From Hyalella azteca (Eukaryota > Arthropoda > Malacostraca > Amphipoda > Hyalellidae): a stretch of 64,000 nucleotides of DNA. The position numbers and the translations under genes were made by a program. Numbering within the stretch: position 1 is the stretch's first letter; each line of letters starts with the position of its first letter. Below the pieces are notes generated by a model, which saw only the letters and a program-made list of their open reading frames with translations, had not been told where the DNA came from and did no database searches. Shown here piece after piece: positions 38,123 to 50,100 of this stretch. The stretch is from NCBI RefSeq assembly GCF_000764305.2, contig NW_025944135.1:372001-436000 (forward strand). The letters are read 5' to 3'.

Positions 38123-41100
38123 CGTAGGGGAAGTATGGGGAGCGTACGGCGCGCTTCTCTGCACTCCGTACGCCGTGAAGCTGAAGCTCCAGAAGCTATA
38201 TGAATAAGTCAGAGAGTTTTTTAATCGACTCTTATACACTGAGGAACTAGACATCAATAATGAACCAACGAAGAAAGTTTTAGAGTATGTATCATCGAAA
38301 GTGAAACGTGTGATCCAAGAAGAGTAATTTGATGTGAGTTGAACGAATTAAATTCAGAGTTTTTTCGATTTTAACGGTTAAAAATACAAAATAAATTGTC
38401 CATGATGTTAAAATCACTCGTAACTTACAGGGTAAAATATCCAAAAGTAATATTAGGGTAAGCATTTTACCCCATGAGTTGTACATAAATAAGATTTTAC
38501 ACAAATTGACAAGAAAGAATATCTTTTTACGTGTGATTTCAAATATATTCCGATTAATATGTTAATTATCATTATTATTGTTTACATTTTTTTGCTTTTT
38601 AACACGTAAATATTCAATCACAATTTAGAACTGATGATAAAGAATACTATGCTACTAACCCCACCTCGACACCAGCGTCGTGCTGAGGAGCAGCATGAGC
38701 AACAGTGATGATGAGGAGGATATCTTGCAGAGAATCCTTCCCATGACCACAGCTGATAACATCCAGTGATTATGAGAGAATTGAAGAATACATTACATCT
38801 ATAAACATCGTATTTCCCAGGGCCACAGCTAATAACATCGAGTTATTATTATTATTAATATTATTATTATTATTCTATATTATATTATTGTATATATATT
38901 AATATCTATATCTCTATTAATATAATATATTATTATATAATAATATATTATATTATACTATTATTCTATATTATTATATTATTAATATTATTGTTCAACT
39001 CAATAATAGCATCCAGAGTGATAGTGAGAGAGTTGAAAAAAAAACATCACACCTGCTATGGCGTTTTTTCCATCAGGTTGAGCCGGTGATATGAGTGACA
39101 CCAATTCGAGCTACACAAATAAATATATTTCGTACAAATTATTTCTAAAGCGAGTGCAGCGACGTAACGTAAACACTGTAACTCATATCCAACACAGGGA
39201 GGTAGTGGTGGTACCTGTGAGCAGGGAAGAGGACTGCAGCGCTGGGAAGTAGTGGTGGTACCTGTGAGCAGGGAAGAGAACTGCAGCGCTGGGAAGTAGT
39301 GGTGGTAGTAGAGCACGCGGTCCATGGCGTAGAAGGGCAGGTAGTGCAGGAGGTAAGCCACCAGCAGCCACCGACACCAGTAGTAAGTTTGCTGATCCTC
39401 TAGTTAGACATGTAAAAGTAAAGCTCATATAAGCCATTTAAAATATTTATTTAATGTACAGTGTTCATATAAGATTTCTTGTTTAGGCATTTATTTCTTT
39501 TTAACTCGTTTCCCTTGATCATTTAACAGATTTAAATCTACGAAATTTTGATTGAAAGATTTACGGTTTCATGAACATTATAGCTTTTTTATTAGATTTC
39601 TATATCATTTACCAATGCTTGGCGTTCCAAATTTTCTTTTAATTCTGTATGCTTGACCAGCCATGAAGACGAAAGCGAAGACGAAGCCGGCTAGGTTCAG
39701 CCAAAAGACAACAGGATTGCCGAGCAACACCACTTGGTAGCCAACCGAATGCCAAGGCTGAGACTGCAAAAGGAAAAGATACACAATGATTACCAAGTAC
39801 ACCACTTGATAGTCAACCGAATGTCAAGGCTGAGACTGTATTAGGACAAAAGACACAATGATTGTCAAGTATCATCACTTGGCAGCCAACTGAATGCCAA
39901 GGCCGGCCCATTGACAGTATTCCTTCAAAATACTTGAACGAAGGAACTTTGCCCTCCGACTGGAAAGAAGCTCAAGTAACACCATTGTTCAAAAAATATA
40001 ACTCGGTACTCACTGCAGTGAGTGACAGAGAGCGCATTTTCTCGTCGACGAAAACTTGAGGTCACGGATGGACGGACGGACAGACAGACGGACATGGGGA
40101 GCACAATAGTGCATTTTTTCCATAAATTAGAAAATGCGCTAAAAATGTGACAAAAGCAGCCCCGGCAACTATCGACGTGTCAGTCTGACAAGTGTTGTTT
40201 GTAAGCTAATGGAATCTGTTGTGAGGGATAGGATTATCGATCACTTGACTGCTCACCATCTCATATCAGATTGTCAACATGGTTTTATTGCAGGCAGATC
40301 CTGCACCACTAACTTATTTTTGCGTCAAGTGAAGTCTTTGGGAATTGGGGGAAACGTACTCCAATAGATCAGAGATTTTCTAGTAGGTAGATGACAACGT
40401 GTCAGTATTAAGGGGACCGACTACCCTAAAATTTTCAATTTTGGCGTTTTCCGGTTTTTGAGCTCATCTTAAAGCTGAAATTCTGCTCTTTCCAATGAAA
40501 CCACTGCCATTGCTGTACGCCAATATTTACGTTCATGACGTCTCTTTAAAGGGAAGTGGGTAGGAGAGTTCTTTAACTAATTAGATATAAAGTAATTAGC
40601 TGCTGAAATCTTTGAATATAGTTTCTAAATGAGAATTTCAAAAAACGTTCTCGATGAATTATAGATATGGTCTTTACGCATCGAATGATATGTGTTTCAA
40701 TGTTGTAGCTCTAAAACCCTAGGAGGAGTAGGATTTCTACGGTACCACCTTTTTTGGCCGTTTTCTGAGAATTTCACGTTTTCTTTCATTTTTTTCGAAA
40801 AATTCACACGAACAAAAAAGTCTTAGATTTCTGTTTTACATATGTGTACCAAATGTCAAAGTGATCTGTCTGTCAATAGCCGAGATAAATTTTAGGGTAG
40901 ACGCTCCCCTTAAGCTACAGGAGCCTGTAGTTTGGTATCCATGCTACATTGAGTGCCTATTTCGAGGCGCGCGGGACTTTGTCGCGCCGTCCTGAAAAGT
41001 TTGAAAAGTTCAACTTATTGTCACGGAAAACCTATCTCCTCCTACAGTTTTCAAGCTACAGCAATGAGACATATACCATTCGATTCGTCAAGACCATACC

Positions 41101-44100
41101 TATCGAACTGAGGAGCACTTTTTTGAATTTCAGTCTGGTTCGTTTTTTATATGGGGGAGAAGGGGGGGGAGGGTGGAAAAATGAGAAAAATGGGAAAAAC
41201 GCGCATAAAAAAAACTAAGGGGAAAATAAGAAAAGTGCTCATTAAATCGATAGGGATGGTCTTTACGAACCGAATGATACGTGTCTCGATGTTGTAGGAT
41301 GATATTTGTAGGAGGAGATTTTCTAAAGTACCCCTTTTTAGCCATTTTCTATGAATTTCTCGTTTTCTATCAATTTTTTCGAAAAATTTATAGAAGCAAA
41401 ATGTTATTTTTTTTTACATTTTACGTATGTATTTGAAGTTTCATGATGATCGGATAATAACTGTAGAAGTTATTCCGGAGGGTAGTCGGTCCCCTTAACG
41501 GAACCGTGTCAGACTGGGCATCAGTGCGCAGTGGCGTGGCCTATTGGCACTGGCCTATTTTGTTCTGGCCTTGGGCCTATTTTGTTCGTTGCTTTTATAA
41601 ACGATTTGCCAGAAGCAGTCTCCAGCGTGTGCTCCATGTATGCCGACGACACAAAAGTTTATAATACAGTGAAGGATGCGTCTAATGAAGCGCAATTACA
41701 AGATGATCTTGACAGTTTAGTTAACAGGGCTGATACGTGGCAGCTACGGTTTAATGCTGACAAGTGTAAAGTACTTGACCTTGGAAAGAACAATGAACAG
41801 CAAGATTACAGTATGAGAAGACATGGTTGCAACAAGAGAGTAATGATTGAAAATTCTAGTGTGGAAAAAGATCTCTGGGTTTATGTCGACAAGGAGCTGA
41901 AATTTTCTAAGCATGTTGAAACGCAAGCTAGCACATCCAACAAACTTCTTGGACTAATCAGACGCCCATACGAGTTCCTAGATGCAGAAGCGATGAAGCA
42001 GTTGTTTGTTGCGGTCGTGCGCCCAAATCTAGAATTTGGAAACGCTGTGTGGTCACCGAGATTTGAAAAAGACAGAAATTTAATAGAGAATGTTGAAGGA
42101 CGTGCAACAAGGATAATTCCAGGCTTGAAAGGCAAGTCCTATGAAGAAAGATTGAAGATTATGAAGCTTCCAAGCCTCAGTTATCGACGCCTGCGTGGGG
42201 ACCTCAATGAAGTATACAAGTATACTCATGGTTTATACAAGGTCCCCGAAGGATTACTAGAATTTGAAACAAGAACCAACACCAGGGGCCACAGCTATAA
42301 ACTAAAAAAACTGCGATGCAACTTCTCCACGCGACAAAATTTCTTCTCGCTTCGAATCACCGACATGTAGAACAGCCTCCCCGATGACATTCTTGGTGCT
42401 CCTTGTAAGAACGCGTTCAAGAACAGACTAGATAAAGCTATGGAAAAATATATGTTCAGATTTGAAATGCCTAGCACCATATCGAACCCGGTGGAAGTCT
42501 AGTAGCTACTTCAAACTATCGTCAGTCATGAAAAGATCCGGTCAAATGACACGAGTTTAGATCTTCTGTGAACAAGGCACGAAAAGGAAAAGAATCGGCG
42601 ACAGGCCACATCAGGCCTACACTTCAGCGCTGAGATCAATATGTTATATGTTATGTTATATAAGGCTGAGACTGCAAAAGGACAAAAGTCTCAATGATTA
42701 TCAAGTAGAACCATTTGGTAGCCAACAGAATGCCAAGGCTGAGGCTGTAAAAGTACAAAAGACACTCGATGCACACATACTGTACCTTATAATACAATGG
42801 CCACATCCACGGCCGACTGGATGCACACATACCTTAGAACACAATGGCCACATCCACGGCCGACTGGATGCCGCAAGCTCCTCCCTTGATGGCTTGAACT
42901 GCGAGTTCATCCAGCCCATGAGACGATGCGTCTCTAGAAACCTCGCCGCCAGGCCGGACTTCATATGAGCGAAGCTCTTTTTCGCTACTGTCTTAATGAT
43001 GACAAGTTAGTATTTCATTTACGAGTAAAGTGAGGTCTAGTAAATATTTAGTACAAAATGATTCAGAGCTTACTATCAATTATTAAGTTGGCTGCTTGAT
43101 TTTATTTTTTCACGACATGAAAGCCTAGCGTTGTTTCCCAAACTATTTTCAAGGGTTGCGACAATCACGAGGTGGTCATGGAAATTTTTGAATGATTTAT
43201 ATTTTGAATAATATGAGGTTATTGTTCTCTAAAAATTTGAGCTGCGAAGGCCTGTGAAATTTACTTCAACGTATACAGTATATGCTCTGCAAGTGATTTA
43301 TCTTCAAAGTTTCAAATCACCACTAGGGAGACAGGAAACCCTTAATTTAATATATACTCGAATTATGGTCCATATATAATTTAATTATAGAAAACCCATA
43401 TTATTAAAAAATAAATTAAAAAATTATTATGCCACAGACTGATAACGTATTCTCACAATGAGCTTATCCTTTCTACCGATTGATCCTCAGATGTAAACAA
43501 TTGAATTGATTGAAAATCGCGACATATTAATCGTGATCGGAGGCTCGCAGATAAGAGCTTATTTGACGATCTCTTAGAATAGAATAGAATAGAATAGAAT
43601 AGAATAGAATAGAATAGAATAGAATAGAATAGAATAGAATAGAATAGGATAGGATAGAAAAGAATAGAATTGTCGGCACTGAAGGAATAGGCCCATGGCC
43701 TGTTGCCGATTCTTGAACTTTTCATGACCTGATTCACAAGGGATCCGGCCTTTGGAACCCGATCTTTCCATAACTGATGATTGATTGAGATAGCTGCTGG
43801 ACTTATTGCCTGCTCCGTAATTTGCTAGGCATTTTAAGACTGAACATATGCTCCTGCATAGCTTCGTCTAGTCTGTTCTTGAAGGCGTTCATACTCGGAG
43901 CGTCAACGATGCTATCAGGGAGGCTGTTCCACATGTCGGTGACTCGAAGCGAGAAGAAATATTGTCGCATGGATGTGTTACAACGCAGTTTTTTAGTTTA
44001 TCAAAAATTTATTATGAAATTTATATAAAGGGAAAAAATTCACTAATATAGCACTCACGACGCGTCTCGTTCGATTGCTCCACGAGCCACGCGACGCCGT

Positions 44101-47100
44101 CCTGCTGGCGGCTGCGGCAGCAGGATACCTCGTGAACGTCGAGGCCCCTGTGACGAAAATAATTTCCTGTGCTTCTATTTGCTTCATAATTTGATGTGCT
44201 TCATAATTTCATAATTTGTGCTTGATAATTTGATTGCTTCTATGTGTGGGAAATTTAAACGAACAATCAAAAAAAGGTAATAAAAAGTATTTGTGAGCTG
44301 CAAAAATAAGGAAAAAATTCATTACAATTTTGATTTTATAGTGAAACCTTGAGAATTTTATAACACTCATTCGACCAATAAGTATCGCAGGGATAGCTTC
44401 ATAATTTTTATTTCAGAGCAAAATTTAACAGAATTTTCCAAGTTTTTCATAGACTGAATGATTTGTCGTAATTTTTAATTATTTGAGGTAAAAATTTACG
44501 CTGCTCATTTCATTAATTGATCATATGAGATGATTATGATTATATCACTTTGGCAAACACAGACGATAAATTCTAATTAGTGCTTGCGCTTGTATTTTTT
44601 CATTCGCTTTGGGATAAAAAATATAACTCAGTACTCACTGCGGTGCGTCACAGAGAGCGCATTTTCTCGTCGACGAAAACGTGAAGTCACGGACAGCAGA
44701 CAGACAGACGGACATGACGAGCAAAAATAGCGCCTTTTTCCCATAAATGAGAAAATGCGCTAAAAATCTTCAGTCTACATAGATCATTCTTTAAGTTTAC
44801 CATGTTTTTGGCATCTTTCTCCCGGTGTAACAAAGACAGCAATTCGCCGCCAAGTTCCTGAGTCTCACTCTGCTCTCCAGGACCCTCCAGCGCCGTGGAT
44901 CTTCCGCGATGGTCGACTTTTCTTCATTGAAACCCGCGTTCTGTTTACCTGTGTTTACACGCTCCTGTTCACCGATCACTTGAACTTCCCATAGATGATT
45001 GGATGGATGGGGGTCGTCATCTGACTTAATAAAGAAGAAAATATTAATTGCTTTTTCGATTTAATTAATTGTATTGGCAAATTTAGCTTTGTAAGCCGTC
45101 AGTGACTGGCTGCAGGAGTTACGATCCTGAAACTATATTTGATGGTACGTTACATGCAGGGTTACTAGAGTAGCCTGTGCCGACACAGGCTAGTCTAGTC
45201 TCTGTGCCGACAATAGGTTTTATTTTTACATACCTTTCGCTCGGCGTAGACTAAAAAGTTAGCCGTTGACACGGGTGAGCGGTAGGCGGGGTGAGCGGCG
45301 AAGTAAAGACCCAGCATGGGGTTGAATATCCGGATTTGGTCTTCGGCCACCACCGCTTCCGCAGGACCCGAGTACTGGCCGGCGTCAGTGTCTGGGTCGT
45401 CTTCTGGGTACTGAATTTGTCTGCGTACGTTGAGGGATGAAAATCATAAAAGTTCATGTTGCGATTGGAGGTAATGAAGGTAATATCTTGAATTAATCAT
45501 TTTCTCGTTACTTTCCTGCACAGTCAGCTGGGATAATATTGCCCATATAGAGTGTAACATTGGCCCAAGGTTAGAAAAAGTTGTGTTGTGTTGTACTGTG
45601 CTCATGCGATGATCATGCGATGCTCATGCGATGATCATGCGATGATGGCGTGATCATCGCATGATCTATCGACCTAGATTATTCATTACAAGATAGGTAG
45701 CATCATTAGCTTCATGAATTCATCACATTATCATACCAAAGCACATGAATAACTTTTTTAACTTTTGGTCAACGTTACACTTAAGGACATATCTTACCCC
45801 AGCTGATGGTACTAAAATTTTATACTTTAGAATTTTACAAAAAAATATTTATCACAAAGGTTTAGATGCATTTTATCTAACCCCTCAAATAGTTTTCATT
45901 TCATGATTAAATACACTATTCCGTCTGTCGTTAAGTAACTAAATGTAGAGTAGGAAACTCACAAAAAATTAACCGGTAGTTTTTGTCGACCCGAGAACAC
46001 GACGATGGGTCTGTGAGCTAACACGTTGGCTGGATACGTAGAATTAAAAGAGGTTAAGAAGCCTCCGCCGATCGCTGCATTACGAAGCGTCAAAAGCGCT
46101 CCGTATGTGACTTCTGTATAAGAGTATATATAATGACTTGAGACCGCTGACAAATTTTGCTAGGTAGTTTTTTTATTTTTAATAGGTGAATACAGAACAA
46201 ATGTTGTGCAAGGAGCTAGGGCAAATGTTGTGTTAGGGGCTATTGAACTCCACACGTGTACGATGAACAGATATTAATTTAATTATAATTGGCACCCTCA
46301 CGCCGCTAAATAGTAAAATTCCATTCTGAAATTCTTTTATTTTAAACAGTAAACTTTTTTTACTTTCTGTGCACTAAATAATAGTATTAGGTTTCAAGAA
46401 AATCTCCCTATCCTAAAAATATCTTTTCATTTAATTTTCATCCTTCTTTAGTTTCTAGTTCAATTTCAGAAAAATTTACTGATGTATCTTCACGAAATTT
46501 CCAAGTAAATTATATGTTTCTTTATTTTTCGATCGCTCTAAAGTTTTAGTGAATTTAAACAGATAATGAAATTAGCTCATGTTCCAAGTTTCGACTCAAC
46601 TCGTACAATAAATCAGAATTTGCACAGATTTTAGGAGACAATTTCATGAAAGAAAAATTAACTATTCTTACGATGAAAATGTTGTTTTTAAGTCTATAGC
46701 TTACGATTTCAAGGCACAATTTTTCTTATCGTTCAACCAGAATTTTTCTGACCGCTTGCCTGGCTGATGTTGTTGAGCGCTGCGCCGTCGATGGCCATTT
46801 GGAAGCTCGGGCTGAAGTGACTCAAGTGGAACTCGTACTTGTCCTCGCTCAAAGATTATTAAATTATTAAACATTACTCTAACTATTATATAATATATTT
46901 ATAATATACATCTTTCAGTTCACGAATAATTAAGACTTGAGTGGTTTCATGCCTAAATTTCATTATTTAAAAGTTGATAAAATATAATACCGTGATAGAA
47001 ACATCGTATGAATCAATGATAATTAAAATTTCTTTTTATATCTTCTAATGAACTAATCAAAATCAATAGCTTTAGATCGTACATTTAAAAAGACGTTCTC

Positions 47101-50100
47101 AACACAAAGTTTAAGACTCCCAGATGAGTGTGAATTAGATTGAACGACGTAGATGAGTGCAGCTGACTCCCTTATATCACTCATCAGTAGATCACACTTG
47201 ATCGCAGTGAATGAATATTAAAGAAAATTTTACATAAATTATGAAAGAAAAGTGAATCAATTGATTCAACTAAGGGTGAGTGATTCAACTAAGGGTGGGT
47301 GATTCAACTAAGGGTGAGTGATTCAACTATAAGGGTGAGTGATTCAACTAAGGGTGAGTGATTCAACTAAGGGTGAGTGATTCAACTAAGGGTGAGTGAT
47401 TCAACTAAGGGTGAGAGATTCAACTAAGGGTGAATGATTCAACTAATTAATGGTGATTCAATTAAGTGAGAAATCCTGACTCACTCATTTCTCTCAGTAT
47501 ACCCTTAGCATAAAGTTTACACTCACGTTTTGTGTAAGATGAAATCGTGGATAATGAAACACGAAACGTAGATCAGCAAAGGGAGAAAGACGAAACAAAC
47601 TAATCGTGCAGAGAAATGCTTCACCAGCGTGCCCTGTTGGACGAAATTGTTTTGATAAAAGCTTCACTCTGAAACATTATTGCCTCCTATCGTCCATGAA
47701 AAAAGACACGTTTTCTGTGCACAGTACATGTAAGCCCGTTCGTCGGGCACACTTATGTGATTTGTCAGGATTACCATGGCAAGGTCTGAAAGTGTATTGC
47801 TTTTGATCTTTTTGATCAAGACTCGCTCATTTAATTAGTGTTACCTGACTATTCGTCATTGACGCGTATTCGGTGATTGCCTCACGTCGCTTTCCTGCAC
47901 TTACTAGGTTTTTCAATAACCTATCTAGAATTAATAATATTTTGCTTTGTTTTTTACATGTATCAATTAACTGTTTGCTGCTTGAATTCACTTTGTTTAC
48001 TAAAATAAAATAATATGGTTACTGTTATTTCATAATATGTGATGCTCCTACTGAGATTACGTCTCGAAAACGCAGCTTTTGGAGCAGCTGGACCTAGCCA
48101 ACCTTGCCCCCGGTTGGTGCAAGCAGAGTTTTATCTGATTCCTCATCGGCAAGATTACCAACGAGCTAATTACTATACGCCAAGCAATAAAAATTCAGTA
48201 GACCATTAAGCACTCCTGAATAAAGAACCAAGTGATCACAATGCTACATTCATCGGAGGCAACGAGAGATTTTAACTTGGTTGTGATTGCCATGCAGTCC
48301 TCATATCTATCATGCAGGATTGTACGATTTGAGTTGTTAGATGCCTTCAAATCTACACTTTGTTCTAGACGACACTTTCCAAATCATTTTTGACGCCCAA
48401 GAGATTGTGGCCTGGAACCAAACAAACACAACAAACTTTACCAAACTTTGTTGCACTAATGTCTGGTTTTCCCCTAAGTGAATGATCACATTACTATTAT
48501 TATTAGCGAATTCTCTTATCAGTTCGTATGGGAAAGATTTGCGATGATTACGCTCTATTTAATTTACTGATATTTAATAATGATAAATTTTTCCTGACGC
48601 TGTTTTATTTCTATTACTCTTCGTACTTCTGAATTAAAAGCGTAAAATATTCAGTGATGTAGCACCAAACAAAAAACTCACCGCAGAAGCCCGTGGGAAG
48701 ATGTGCCAGAGTTGGGACGCGGCGTGCAGCCCCACGACGGCCACCGTGAACAGCCCCACGAACTTGACGCTCACCACGCAACCCAAGAAGAGGCCCGTCG
48801 CCCCCAGGCTGGTCCACCACGGCCCACTGAACGCCCCTTGTCTGAGCGGAAACAAAAGAGAAGTTTTGTATCTAATATTAGTTAAGTTGTAAGATTTTGT
48901 TTTTGATTTTGTAAGATGAGTTGTAAGACTTTATTCAATTGTTGTTGAGGTTCCAATGATTTCAAACATGTATTATTTTCAAATGCGGATCATTAAAACT
49001 TATGATCACATGTAGTTTCTGAAGATCCTGATAGAAAAAATAAAAACGTGGTTGATTAGCTGCGTTAAATTAAGCAACGAGGGAAATAATCTGGGTTCGT
49101 CTGAAAATTTAATTAGCAGTAATAAAAAACTAGTCGGAAACTATTCTCTACTCCTTAATTATTTTCAAATGATAAGTAAGTTAATACATTTCCAGCAGGT
49201 TGTGAAAAGTTTTTTGAGCAAAATTAACCAGGTTAACGACTTAAGTATCTCTTTATTCTACTCTATCCAGTTTAATTATCAAAAAGCTTCATAAAAACAG
49301 TCGCCATCAATTTTTTCTGATAATAGGCCAGGAATAGTGCTTATAATATAGAGAATAATGATCACTACATTTGCTGGTCAATGGCGAAAATATGGATTCA
49401 TGTTAGGAGATTTTTACGAAATAGTCCATCGATCATTGCATTTTGTTCAGCAAACTTCTTCAAACGTAAGTACATTTTATCTACTGATCGGTTATTGTAT
49501 TGATATACAATAATTACCTAAGCGTTGCGTGCTGCAGGCGACACAGGCTAAAGAAGACGGCCATCATGAAGAACATCAGCGGAGCGTCCAGCAGGATGAA
49601 CCTCGTCAGCAGCAGAGTACCGGTCTCTGAACAAAAATCTTTATTTAATTTTACGTTAACAGTATCGCACGTCCTCTTCTTTAACACTCAATAACAATAA
49701 AGTAGGTTTCATATTTTTGGTTTTTCTTTTCGATATTTTATATACAGCAGAATTTCCTGGACCGCTACATCAACGACGAAAAACACGATATTGTTGATAA
49801 TATTTTTGCCTGCAATTCATTACTGTCATGAAAATAAAATATACTGTAAAATATAAAATATACTGTAAATGCAGAGTCCCGACTTCAGTTATTGACGTAG
49901 GGCAACATGGGGCAGCGCCCCCCCCTTTTTTAAACTAAATTTTAGATGAAGTTTTAATTGATGCGTGGTGGTTCTTTGTTTTGTTTAAAGGTACAACTAA
50001 TGGGGAATGTATGATGTGAATTTGACGCCTATTGAGTTATTCAATTTTTAATGAAACACTTTTTGTAAAAAGTGACAAAATGGGCCCATTGCCCCACCCC

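Larger units (their letters stand above)
39910..42655 (+). mobile_element. CR1-like LINE carrying two nested insertions
   Basis: It lies antisense to POMT2 copy B in intron 14. In order: the RT N-terminal region ([19 protein letters not shown]), a MITE, the RT finger region ([24 protein letters not shown]), a TTAA-flanked element, then the RT core with YADD and the whole C-terminal region to NPVEV-stop (about 42502), a 3' UTR and a tatgtta tail. Stops occur at about 40366 and 42368. It is the longest LINE copy here but is inactive. Confidence 0.92.

Noticed and set aside
47606..47806. Plus-strand 66-codon frame
   Set aside because: Antisense to exon 8 of POMT2 copy B ([20 protein letters not shown] on the minus strand).
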